A DNA stretch of 64,000 nucleotides from Ruminococcus sp. (GTDB lineage: Bacteria > Bacillota > Clostridia > Oscillospirales > Ruminococcaceae). Of the stretch, positions 25,608 through 34,153 are shown piece by piece. The stretch is from positions 25,608 through 89,607 of the forward strand of contig JAGAQC010000004.1 in NCBI GenBank assembly GCA_017622925.1. Reading direction: 5' to 3'. The notes under the pieces are model-generated. The model was not told where the DNA came from, ran no database searches, and saw only the letters and a list, made by a program, of their open reading frames with translations. The position numbers and the translations under genes are program-made. How positions within the stretch are numbered: position 1 is the first letter of the stretch; every line of letters begins with the position of its first letter.

Positions 25608-25697
25608 CAAAGTGGAAAATTATGTCAGTCGAAGGATTCCGTCTGTTGCTTCTTTCCGTTAGTTGAGGAACTTCGGCTGAATTTAGGATGATGTTAA

Positions 25698-28010
25698 ATG
25701 ATCTGGCTTATGATAGGGGCTATGTTCGCAGGATCGCTTTTTTTGGCATGCTGTACTGCATACGGCATTGTTAATCTGAAAGACAACCCGTTGGAGCATT
25801 ACGTTAGGCGAGCTTTGTCCTGCGCCGCAGTCGTTACGGCAGCCAATGCAGCCGCAATGCTCATGCCCGACGAAACTTCGGCTTTGTTTGTTTTCGGGAT
25901 CTACAATATTTTTGAAACGTTTACCGTTATGTCTCTGCTTTCGTTTGCTCGTCACTATCTGGGACATTCCGGCGGTCTCGGCAGGATAAGGCTGCCCGTT
26001 TTCATAATTGCAGGCGTTGACAGCCTGTTTATGCTCCTGAATGTATTCTTGAAGTTCTCGTTTAAAGTGGAAAATTTCGACGCAGGCTTCGGGAAAAGCT
26101 TGTTCAGAGTTTGCGACTACGGTCTGCTTTATTGTATCCATTCGGGTTTTGTTGTATCCATGATGACCGCTGTGCTTATAATGCTGCTGCACAGAATGCT
26201 TACCGCTCCGAAGGCATACGCTATAAAGTACAGCTCGGTGTTCCTGACGCTTTTAGCGCTCGTTGCCATAAGTATACTTCATATCTACCTGAAACTGCGT
26301 TTCGATTATTCAATTGCGCTTTATTCCGCAGAGGGATTTATAATTTTCTATTATTCCCTGCTTTACGTCCCGAGAGGTCTCATGGAACGGCTTATGTTCT
26401 TCACTGTTGCAAATATGAAGGACGGTATGATCTGCATTGATATTGACGGCAGGATAGTTCAGGCAAACAAGGCTGCAAAGGATTTCTGCGAGGCGGATAT
26501 AGACGTTCAGACGCTTGAGGAACAGGTCAGACGCTGGAAAAGAGACGATGTTGACGTTGAAACGTCTGTCCATATATGGGAAACAACACGGCGAATTTCA
26601 GGCGAAAAACGCTACTATACGATCGAGTACAGACGTATTTACGACAGTTACGCAAAATATTTAGGGTGCTTTTTCCTTGTTCACGACAGGACGGAGGAGG
26701 TCGTTAAATTCAACGCCGAAAACTACCGCGCTACCCACGATAAGCTTACGGGGCTTTACAATAAGGAATACTTCTTTGAACTGGTGGAAAAGCTTCTTAA
26801 AGATAATCCTGCGGAAAAATATAATATTATCGTTACGGACGTTAAAAACTTCAAAATCGTAAACGACGTTTTCGGCGTTGACGAGGGCGACAGACTGCTG
26901 AAAAAAATTGCCGAGATAACAATGAAATTCGGCGGAAACTACTGTATCTACGGCAGACTTACAGGCGACCGCTTCGCCCTGTGCATTCCGAAAAACCGAT
27001 ATTCCGAGGAAAAGCTTCTCAGATGCTATTCTGTGGCTGATTCCTTTATTGAAAACGCGTCCTTCAAAACGCATATCCATATCGGCGTATACGAGGTCAC
27101 AGACCGAAATATCAGAGTTTCCGTCATGTGCGACCGCGCCAATCTTGCTATCCGCACGATAAAGGACAGCTTCCGAAGCCGTGTCGCCTATTATCAAAGC
27201 GAGCTGAGAGAGAACTTTATCGGCGATCACCGCATTATCAGCGAATTTGAAACGTCAATTGCAAACGGGCATTTCCGCCCGTATATCCAGCCTCAGATCG
27301 CCGCCGACGGAAGTATCAGAGGCGGAGAAACGCTTGTCCGCTGGCTTCATCCCGAAGAAGGAATGATACGTCCCGACAAGTTCATAAAAATATTGGAGCA
27401 GACAGGTCTTATCAGCCGTCTTGACAAATATATGTGGGAGCTTGCCTGCGTACAGCTAAAACGCTGGACGGAAATGGGACTTAAAAAGAGCTATTTATCA
27501 GTTAATATTTCTCAGAAGGACTTCTATCTTCTTGACGTGTTCGAGATAATTACATCGCTTGTGAAAAAGTACGATATAGCGCCGAAAAGACTTCATCTTG
27601 AAGTCACGGAAACAGCTATCATGGATAATCCCGAAAACCACCTCCGACTTATTGCCAAGCTGCGCAAGCACGGCTTTATTGTGGAAATAGACGATTTCGG
27701 CAGCGGCTATTCGTCGCTGAATATGCTGAAAGACCTTGACGCCGACGTGCTGAAGATAGATATGGGATTCCTACAGAAAACGCAGAATCAGGAGAAAAGC
27801 AGAACTATTCTTAAAATGATTATTTCACTGGCAAAGTCGCTGAAAATGGAGGTCATTACCGAGGGCGTGGAAACTATCGAGCAGGTAAGGTTTCTGGCAG
27901 AGTACGGCTGCGACGTCTATCAGGGTTACTATTTTGCTCAGCCTATGCCTGTGGACGAGTTTGAGAGCGGCTACCTTAACAAACGTTTCAGAATGAGAGG
28001 GAGCAGCTAA
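25698..28010 (+). CDS. Membrane GGDEF/EAL protein, probable c-di-GMP phosphodiesterase
   Basis: 770 residues. N-terminal multi-TM sensor region (about seven segments, residues 1-220), a PAS-like domain (about 230-330), GGDEF (about 345-495) and EAL (about 510-760). The GGDEF active loop is degenerate: GRLTGDRFAL in place of GGDEF, so synthesis of c-di-GMP is unlikely. The EAL domain looks intact: GGETLVRW (Glu and RW retained), NISQKDF, EVTETAIM, DDFGSGYSSL, KIDMGF and EGVET. It should therefore hydrolyse c-di-GMP in response to a membrane signal. It is the first gene of an operon with the ADP-ribosyltransferase-like, ThrE-like and lipoprotein genes (gaps of 3, 9 and 24 nt). Confidence 0.88.
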   Translation: MIWLMIGAMFAGSLFLACCTAYGIVNLKDNPLEHYVRRALSCAAVVTAANAAAMLMPDETSALFVFGIYNIFETFTVMSLLSFARHYLGHSGGLGRIRLPVFIIAGVDSLFMLLNVFLKFSFKVENFDAGFGKSLFRVCDYGLLYCIHSGFVVSMMTAVLIMLLHRMLTAPKAYAIKYSSVFLTLLALVAISILHIYLKLRFDYSIALYSAEGFIIFYYSLLYVPRGLMERLMFFTVANMKDGMICIDIDGRIVQANKAAKDFCEADIDVQTLEEQVRRWKRDDVDVETSVHIWETTRRISGEKRYYTIEYRRIYDSYAKYLGCFFLVHDRTEEVVKFNAENYRATHDKLTGLYNKEYFFELVEKLLKDNPAEKYNIIVTDVKNFKIVNDVFGVDEGDRLLKKIAEITMKFGGNYCIYGRLTGDRFALCIPKNRYSEEKLLRCYSVADSFIENASFKTHIHIGVYEVTDRNIRVSVMCDRANLAIRTIKDSFRSRVAYYQSELRENFIGDHRIISEFETSIANGHFRPYIQPQIAADGSIRGGETLVRWLHPEEGMIRPDKFIKILEQTGLISRLDKYMWELACVQLKRWTEMGLKKSYLSVNISQKDFYLLDVFEIITSLVKKYDIAPKRLHLEVTETAIMDNPENHLRLIAKLRKHGFIVEIDDFGSGYSSLNMLKDLDADVLKIDMGFLQKTQNQEKSRTILKMIISLAKSLKMEVITEGVETIEQVRFLAEYGCDVYQGYYFAQPMPVDEFESGYLNKRFRMRGSS

Positions 28011-28013
28011 AAA

Positions 28014-28787
28014 ATGAGTATTTTAAACAGAAACGAGGAGAAATCCCTGAGATTCTATATCGGCGACGTTTCGGGAAACGACCCGTTTTACGGCGACCCT
28101 AAGGCTTATGTAACTATCAATTCACTGTTTTTCCCCGATATACTTTCGGAATCGGCAAGAGCCGCCGAGGGAAAACGGTTGAATCCTGCGGTTATTTCCG
28201 ATATACCTCGGCTTCTGAGCTTTTTTGAGGGACTTTTTTCCGCTTTCGGCAAGACACAATTGCAAAAGGAATATAACGTATTTCGTGTTGAGAGAGCGGC
28301 TGATTTTGAGTTGTGCCGCCGTTTCGGGGAAACGATCTCCATGACCTCCACATCGACGGCAGGATTCCTCGATTCATACCGTGACCGCAGAGGGATAGCT
28401 CTCATGCGGTTCAGACTTCCCGAGGGAAGCCATTGCATAAACGCTGCGGAAACGCTTGATTTTTATGCAAAGCCCGAAGAAGCCGAAATACTTCTCCCAC
28501 CGTTCATGGGACTTGAAATTACGGAAGTTCCCATGTCCGACAAAGAAAAAAGAATTACCGACAGTGACGGTATCTCACCAAAAATTTCGGTTATCGCCGC
28601 AGCAACAGGTTTAAAAGAACATAAGAAGTCTGCGTGTACCGATATATCGGCGTGTCCTGCCGGAATAAGGGTCTACAAAGCTCTTAACAGAGGAAATATC
28701 CCCGACCCAACAGATGTACGGGAATTTTCGGACTGGAAGAATAATTTCCGCACAGAGATCTATTCTATGTTGAAAAGCTATACTTAG
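28014..28787 (+). CDS. ADP-ribosyltransferase-like protein (R-STS-ExE motifs)
   Basis: 257 residues, no signal peptide or membrane segment. In order, it shows the three marks of arginine-type ADP-ribosyltransferases: an Arg on a strand in YNVFRVERA (R91), an STS-like motif TSTSTAGF (residues 111-118), and an ExE motif in PEEAEILLPPF (E156 and E158) followed by the typical hydrophobic LLPP strand. Family enzymes use NAD+ to modify proteins or other targets. The motif order and spacing support the fold; activity and target are inference. The gene lies 3 nt after a c-di-GMP phosphodiesterase and 9 nt before a ThrE-like exporter, so it is cotranscribed. No toxin-type secretion signal and no obvious antitoxin or hydrolase partner. 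Confidence 0.65.
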   Translation: MSILNRNEEKSLRFYIGDVSGNDPFYGDPKAYVTINSLFFPDILSESARAAEGKRLNPAVISDIPRLLSFFEGLFSAFGKTQLQKEYNVFRVERAADFELCRRFGETISMTSTSTAGFLDSYRDRRGIALMRFRLPEGSHCINAAETLDFYAKPEEAEILLPPFMGLEITEVPMSDKEKRITDSDGISPKISVIAAATGLKEHKKSACTDISACPAGIRVYKALNRGNIPDPTDVREFSDWKNNFRTEIYSMLKSYT

Positions 28788-28796
28788 GAGCATTCT

Positions 28797-30119
28797 ATGA
28801 GCAATTTCAGAAAACAGCATATGGATATTAACTGGTACGAGATAATCGACAGCGAAAGTACATATCCGATCGCAGAAGCGTCTTTGAAAGAAAAGGCGTC
28901 TGTAATAGGACGCGTGGGGCTGCTTATGCTTTCCTCGGGAACGGCTGCATGGCGCGTCCGTGCGTCCATGAACAAGGTCGCAAGAGCATTGGGTATCTCA
29001 TGCACCGCCGACATCGGTCTGCTTTCCATTGAATACACCTGCTCGGGCGGTGGAGAGGTCTGCACAAATGCACTTTCCCTGCGTACTACAGGCGTTAATA
29101 CCCATAAGCTGTCATACCTTGAATATTTTGCGGACAATTTTGCCGAGCGGACGGAAAAATACTCCGCAGAACAGTTCCACCGCATTCTTGACAAGATCGA
29201 AAATATGCCCACGAACTACAAGGCTTGGAAATTAGGTCTTGCCGCCGCATTTGCATGCTGCGCCTTTACGTTCCTGCTCGGCGGCGGTATAGTTGAAATG
29301 ATATGCGCTTTTTTCGGAGCGGGCGTCGGAAATTTTCTGCGTAAAAAGCTGCTTGAAAAACATATCACGCTCCTTGCCAACGTCACTGCTGCCGTTGCGT
29401 CCGCCTGCTGTACATACGTTCTGCTTATCAGGCTTGCAGAAGTTTTACTGGGAATATCGGCAGTCCATCAGGCAGGGTATATCTGCTCGCTGCTGTTTAT
29501 CATACCCGGCTATCCCCTCATCACAGGCGGTTTTGACCTTGCAAAGCTTGACCTGCGTTCCGGACTTGAGCGGATAACCTACGCTCTGCTCATAATCGTT
29601 CCTGCAACGCTGACAGGCTGGATAACAGCGTCCGTTTTCGGCTTTGCGCCGGGAGAATTCAGCGATATTTCGCTTTCCCTGCCGCTGACTGTCTTACTTC
29701 GCCTTGTTACAAGCTTTGTCGGAGTTTACGGCTTCTCGCTGATGTTCAACAGCACGCGCAAAATGGCGTTCACCGCAGGTCTGATAGGCATGATCGCCAA
29801 CACGCTTCGTCTGGAGCTTATCGACTTTACGGGCATTCACCCTGCTGCTGCGGCTTTTATAGGAACGCTTACAGCCGGACTTCTTGCTTCCGCCGTAAAA
29901 CCGCTGATAGGCTTCCCGAGAATAACTCTTACCGTGCCGTCAATAGTCATTATGGTTCCGGGAATGTTCTTGTACAAGGGAATATTCTTTATGGCGAAAA
30001 ACGACATCGCAGAGGGCGGACTGTGGCTTACCAAAGCCGTACTTATCATAATCGCCCTGCCTTTGGGACTTATATTTGCACGTATTCTGACAGATAAAAA
30101 TTTCCGCAAAAGCTCTTGA
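28797..30119 (+). CDS. Threonine/serine exporter family protein (ThrE-type fusion)
   Basis: 440 residues combining both ThrE halves. The N-terminal DUF1212-like part (GRVGLLMLSSGTAAWRVRASMNKVARALG, then TTGVNTHKLSYL) is followed by several TMs, and the C-terminal DUF3815-like part carries GFPRITLTVPSIVIMVPGMFLYKGIF. About ten membrane segments in total. In Corynebacterium ThrE exports threonine and serine; in many Firmicutes the two halves are separate genes. It is third in the GGDEF/EAL operon. Substrate is inferred from family. Confidence 0.85.
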   Translation: MSNFRKQHMDINWYEIIDSESTYPIAEASLKEKASVIGRVGLLMLSSGTAAWRVRASMNKVARALGISCTADIGLLSIEYTCSGGGEVCTNALSLRTTGVNTHKLSYLEYFADNFAERTEKYSAEQFHRILDKIENMPTNYKAWKLGLAAAFACCAFTFLLGGGIVEMICAFFGAGVGNFLRKKLLEKHITLLANVTAAVASACCTYVLLIRLAEVLLGISAVHQAGYICSLLFIIPGYPLITGGFDLAKLDLRSGLERITYALLIIVPATLTGWITASVFGFAPGEFSDISLSLPLTVLLRLVTSFVGVYGFSLMFNSTRKMAFTAGLIGMIANTLRLELIDFTGIHPAAAAFIGTLTAGLLASAVKPLIGFPRITLTVPSIVIMVPGMFLYKGIFFMAKNDIAEGGLWLTKAVLIIIALPLGLIFARILTDKNFRKSS

Positions 30120-30143
30120 TGTAATTTTTAAGGGGACGTTTAT

Positions 30144-30698
30144 ATGAAGAAAAAATTAAAATCCTTCGCTAATATATTTATATGCTTGCTTTTTTGTCTT
30201 TTAATGCTTACGGGCTGTGAAAAAAACAAAAATAACGACAGCAGTACGACTGACGATTATTCGGTGAACAATATAGCATTTTACTCTGATGTGGAAACTG
30301 CAAAAGATTTAATGAATAAATACGACATAGCATCTGAGTCGGAAGAAGTCAGCTATTCAGGGCAGATCCAAACATTGATCGAATATAAAGACGTTATGTT
30401 GTATGACGAAAAATGGGATCTGACCTTATGCTTTACAAGTCTTGGTTTGATCGGATTCAACTACCGCAGTCACTGTTCTGCCGAAAATATTGAACAGGAA
30501 TACCAAAAATGGATACAAAAAATAAGCGATATTTACGGCGAACCGTCAACTTCAGACGAGTATATCGCTGATTGGTACAATTCTCCTCTCGGAGAAAAAA
30601 CATCAATTCTTGTAATGCAGCTTACAGGCAGCGAATCGGAATATGGCATTCAGATCTCATTTTTTGCCGATGATACTGACTCCGAGATGAGTAAATAA
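30144..30698 (+). CDS. Lipoprotein of unknown function
   Basis: 184 residues. Lipobox LMLTGC at about residues 22-27, followed by a polar Asn/Asp/Ser linker and an alpha/beta domain with an aromatic-rich end (EYIADWYNSPLGEKTSILVMQLTG). No family recognised. It lies 24 nt after the ThrE-like gene, with AAGGGGACG upstream of the ATG, and ends before a strong terminator, so it closes this operon. Its base composition is more AT-rich than the preceding genes. Confidence 0.65.
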   Translation: MKKKLKSFANIFICLLFCLLMLTGCEKNKNNDSSTTDDYSVNNIAFYSDVETAKDLMNKYDIASESEEVSYSGQIQTLIEYKDVMLYDEKWDLTLCFTSLGLIGFNYRSHCSAENIEQEYQKWIQKISDIYGEPSTSDEYIADWYNSPLGEKTSILVMQLTGSESEYGIQISFFADDTDSEMSK

Positions 30699-30715
30699 CT
30701 GCCCAACAAAAAAAC

Positions 30716-30751
30716 AAGTCCTGCGATGCACATTTACATCGCAGGACTTTT
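30716..30751 (+). terminator. Terminator of the GGDEF/EAL operon
   Basis: Perfect 13-bp stem AAGTCCTGCGATG / CATCGCAGGACTT with an 8-nt loop and a T run, 18 nt after the lipoprotein stop. Confidence 0.9.
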
Positions 30752-30799
30752 AATATCACTGTCTACAAATTTTATGGATATTGTTTTCTGTATCTTTTG

Positions 30800-30964
30800 C
30801 CAAAAGGTAATCTCTTGAACCCTATATCGTAAATTTCCCTGCATAAAGCTATAAGAATATGGATTCTGCTGTACACAGAAAGCTTTATGCAGGAAAATTT
30901 ACGACAGCAGAGATTCCAAAGGGGTCACCCCTTTGGCAGGGGGTATGGGGGACAGAGTCCCCCA
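30800..30964 (+). repeat. Double-hairpin repeat module, copy 2, with a different upstream inverted repeat
   Basis: Same 21-nt palindrome as copy 1 (30916-30936) followed by TGGGGGAC/GTCCCCCA (30946-30964). Upstream arms 30828-30850 and 30881-30903 (CGTAAATTT...; 22 of 23 bp pair) enclose a 30-nt loop; this stem is unrelated in sequence to the stem of copy 1. It sits between convergent genes, beyond a complete terminator. Confidence 0.75.
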
Positions 30965-30989
30965 TTAAAGTTGTAGATAGTGATTTTAA

Positions 30990-32567
30990 TTAAAACAACG
31001 GAGCAACAAATTTCAGTATCTGCCCCGTAATTTTGTAATACAGACTTTCTTTTTTTATCGTTTCGGGAGTTACTTGACGGCAAAGCTTCAAGGTCTCGTC
31101 GAAATCACGCTCAATATCGGGAATACACGAAGTCCTGTACATATACGCCGCACACTCAAAATGATGATAGAGACTGCGGTAATCGAGATTTATCGTACCC
31201 ACAACAGCCTTTTCATCGTCGCACACAAACACCTTTGAATGGACAAATCCGGGCGTATACTCATAAATCTTGACGCCTGCCTTGACAAGCTCCTTATAAT
31301 GAGTCTTGGCAAGAGCGTATGCGCCCTTTTTATCTGGGATACCGGGAAGAATTATCTTCACATCGATCCCCCTCTGCGCCGCATATTTAAGCGAATTTTC
31401 AAGCTCTCCGTCAAGTATAAGATACGGCGTCATAATATGAACGTAGCTTGTTGCACGGTTAAGAATATCCATATAAACGTTTTCCCCGACCTTATCGTCG
31501 TCAAGAGGACAATCCGCATACGGCATAACAAATCCGCCGCCCTTTACGGACAGCTTAGGTTTCAGCCACTCGTCCCACTCTGCATTTTTTTCATTGATAT
31601 TCCACATCTGGAGAAACATCAGAGTAAAGCTCGGCACAGCTTCCCCTTTCAGCATGATCGCCGCGTCCTTCCAATGTCCGAAGCGTTCACGGCGGTTTAT
31701 ATATTCATCGGCAAAATTTATCCCCCCCGTATAAGCCGTTTTTCCGTCTATAACAAGAATTTTACGATGATCACGGTAATTGTAATAGGTGGACAAAAAC
31801 GGAGTTATAGGAGAAAACGCCTTGCATTTTATGCCGAGTTCAGCCATTCTTTTAGGATAATCATGAGTAAGGGTGGACATCTCGCACATTCCGTCGTACA
31901 TTACGCGGACGTCCACGCCCTGAGCCGCCTTTCTGCGCAGTATTTCAAGTATTTTTCCCCACATATAGCCCTCGTCGATAATGAAATACTCCATAAAAAT
32001 GAAGCTTTCCGCATTTTCAAGCTCTACCATAAGCGACTCGAATTTTGCTTCGCCGCTCGGGAAATATATCGTATCGGTATTTTCATATATCGGGAAACAG
32101 CCAGTGCGGTTGACATAACGGCAGAGGTCGTCCGTTCCCGAATCGCTCAACTGAACGTCCTCCATGACAGACTTCTTCTGCGGCAGTATCCTTTTAGTTT
32201 CCTTTATAAGAGCGCCCACTCGCTTCGTTATGGCAAGATGTCCGAAATCCTTCTGTGTGAGGTAAAACAGAATAGTTCCGGGAATAGGGAACAGGTAAAA
32301 GATCATCATCCACGTAAGCTTGGCAGTAGAATCCATTTTGCTGTTAAAAAGCCAACATATCATGACTACGGTAAAAACCGTGTAAAACGTCCTTGAATAG
32401 GGAAGTATCGCCTCAAAATGTATGAACATTGAAATAAGTATGAATATTTGCAGGGCGATAAGCAGTATTATCATGAAAAATCGGCTGAATATCAGCTTGA
32501 AAAATCCCTTTTTCCTCTTGGGTATGAGCCTTAATATACCTTCATCGGGTATTTTTTTATGAAACAT
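30990..32567 (-). CDS. cls: Cardiolipin synthase (two-HKD phospholipase D family)
   Basis: 525 residues. Two or three N-terminal membrane segments (about residues 25-110) precede two phospholipase-D motifs: YRDHRKILVIDGKTAYTGGINFADEY (about 265-290) and FVHSKVFVCDDEKAVVGTINLDYRS (about 440-465). This is the Firmicute Cls layout. The enzyme joins two phosphatidylglycerols into cardiolipin and glycerol at the membrane. It follows the galactokinase-like gene on the minus strand with a short gap and may be cotranscribed with it. Confidence 0.93.
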   Translation of the reverse strand: MFHKKIPDEGILRLIPKRKKGFFKLIFSRFFMIILLIALQIFILISMFIHFEAILPYSRTFYTVFTVVMICWLFNSKMDSTAKLTWMMIFYLFPIPGTILFYLTQKDFGHLAITKRVGALIKETKRILPQKKSVMEDVQLSDSGTDDLCRYVNRTGCFPIYENTDTIYFPSGEAKFESLMVELENAESFIFMEYFIIDEGYMWGKILEILRRKAAQGVDVRVMYDGMCEMSTLTHDYPKRMAELGIKCKAFSPITPFLSTYYNYRDHRKILVIDGKTAYTGGINFADEYINRRERFGHWKDAAIMLKGEAVPSFTLMFLQMWNINEKNAEWDEWLKPKLSVKGGGFVMPYADCPLDDDKVGENVYMDILNRATSYVHIMTPYLILDGELENSLKYAAQRGIDVKIILPGIPDKKGAYALAKTHYKELVKAGVKIYEYTPGFVHSKVFVCDDEKAVVGTINLDYRSLYHHFECAAYMYRTSCIPDIERDFDETLKLCRQVTPETIKKESLYYKITGQILKFVAPLF

Positions 32568-32608
32568 TTTATATATCCTTTAATTAAATTAAACGCTTTA
32601 TATTATAC

Positions 32609-33892
32609 TTAAACGACCTTGATTCCGCCGTCCTGCCTGATACCGAGAATGCGGCAGCTCCCTTCTCCGAATATGCGGTCAAGCTCCTTGGCGTAGCCTT
32701 TTTCCATATATTTCGGGACAAACGCCTGTATCGTTCCCGCAAATCCGCCGCCGTGAACTCTGACTGCTCCGCTGCCTCTGAGATAGCGTCTGCTGATTGC
32801 AATGCCGACCATAAGCTCCCTGTCCCCTGCTCTTTTCGGAGAATGCAGGTTTTGAAGAAGCATTGCCGAGGAGTCGCCTGATTCGTTTACAAAGCTGAAA
32901 AAATCGGTCAGCCTGCCGCTTTCCAGAGCCTCGCCCTCAAGCTCCGCACGTCTGCTTTCATCAAAAAAGTGAATCGCCCTGAGTACGGCGCGGTCAGTGC
33001 ATTTTTCCCGAATTTTCGGGAGCTTTTCGTAAAACTCCTCCTCGTCCGCATCACGGAGAAACTCGACACCCAACTGCTCGGCGACCGTCCTCATATCATT
33101 CGGAATTTCAGAATAATCATCTCTGAGGTCGCTGTGACTGCCCTTTGTGTCCACAATGCAAAGACTGTAGCCCGATGTGAAAAAATCGTAATTAATTGAG
33201 CGAATCAACGGTATATCGGGATATTTGAAGTCTATAAGCGTGAATCCTCCTACGGAACTTACCATTTGGTCCATAAGTCCGCTCGCCTTGCCGAAGTAGA
33301 CGTTTTCCGCATACTGACCAATTTTTGCTATCTCAACAGCTCCCGCTTTTCCGTCGTTGTAATATTGGTCAACGATAGTCGCGATAAGCACTTCAAATGC
33401 CGCTGATGAGGACAATCCGCTGCCGCTTAAAATGTCCGACGTCGTATAGGCGTCAAATCCGCCAATTTTTACGCCCATTTTCTTAAATTTTGCAAGCACG
33501 CCCCGAATTATCGCGCCGCCGTGTCCTGTCTCGTCATCGTGCGGATAAAGTTCGGAAAGGTCAATGACATCGGGCTTGTGACCCTCCGATTTGACCCGAA
33601 CCACGCCCTCGTCATGAAAGCCGACTATCGCAACCGCGTCTAAAGTTACAGCAGCCGCAAGGACGCATCCGTGCTGATGATCGGTGTGATTTCCGCCTAT
33701 TTCCGTTCGTCCCGGCGCGGAAAAAACATGTATCTCATCACGCTCGGGATAAAGCCTTGAAAACTTTTCGGCTGCGTTCAGGTATCTCGCCCTCTGCCGC
33801 AGCAGCTCCATATCCGATCTGCCGTAAATTCGGGAAAAAACCTCGTCCAATCCGCCGTTTGAGAGTGCGTTTGAAAGCTCGTACACGGTCAT
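32609..33892 (-). CDS. Galactokinase-like GHMP kinase with variant sugar-site motif
   Basis: 427 residues from ATG 33892, which has AAGGAG 8 nt upstream; a TTG two codons earlier is less likely. GHMP features: N-terminal APGRTEIGGNHTDHQHG, ATP loop SGSGLSSSAAFEV, and C-terminal VRVHGGGFAGTIQAFVP. Canonical galactokinases have GR-NLIGEHTDYNGG at the first motif; here the Glu before His is Asn and the Tyr is His, while His and Asp remain. The length also exceeds a typical GalK because of an N-terminal extension of about 50 residues. It probably phosphorylates galactose or a related sugar at C1. The divergent neighbour is a GH130 phosphorylase. Confidence 0.8.
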   Translation of the reverse strand: MTVYELSNALSNGGLDEVFSRIYGRSDMELLRQRARYLNAAEKFSRLYPERDEIHVFSAPGRTEIGGNHTDHQHGCVLAAAVTLDAVAIVGFHDEGVVRVKSEGHKPDVIDLSELYPHDDETGHGGAIIRGVLAKFKKMGVKIGGFDAYTTSDILSGSGLSSSAAFEVLIATIVDQYYNDGKAGAVEIAKIGQYAENVYFGKASGLMDQMVSSVGGFTLIDFKYPDIPLIRSINYDFFTSGYSLCIVDTKGSHSDLRDDYSEIPNDMRTVAEQLGVEFLRDADEEEFYEKLPKIREKCTDRAVLRAIHFFDESRRAELEGEALESGRLTDFFSFVNESGDSSAMLLQNLHSPKRAGDRELMVGIAISRRYLRGSGAVRVHGGGFAGTIQAFVPKYMEKGYAKELDRIFGEGSCRILGIRQDGGIKVV

Positions 33893-34064
33893 AAGCAAAA
33901 CTCCTTAAACTCATTATGTTTCTGTTCAATAAATTTATTATAAACCATTTTCCGAAAAAAATCTACAATTTTGGGAAAATTTCTTTCGCAAACGGCTATT
34001 TACGTTTATTTTAACAAATCAAATCGTTATATTCCGTGCGTTTTGGATAAATTTTCAAAAACGC

Positions 34065-34093
34065 TTGACATTTAAGAAAAAATGATGTATACT
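34065..34093 (+). promoter_or_regulatory. Promoter of the GH130 gene
   Basis: TTGACA (34065-34070), 17-nt spacer, TATACT (34088-34093), about 60 nt upstream of the start. Confidence 0.65.
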
Positions 34094-34153
34094 TAAATTA
34101 TAATAAAACCAGCAATTAATTAATCAGTTTTAAGTTAATCAGGAGTGATAAAA

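Noticed and set aside
31239-32396. Long open frame opposite the cardiolipin synthase gene
   Set aside because: The minus-strand gene has clear HKD motifs; the opposite frame has no recognisable domain, no ribosome site and odd composition.
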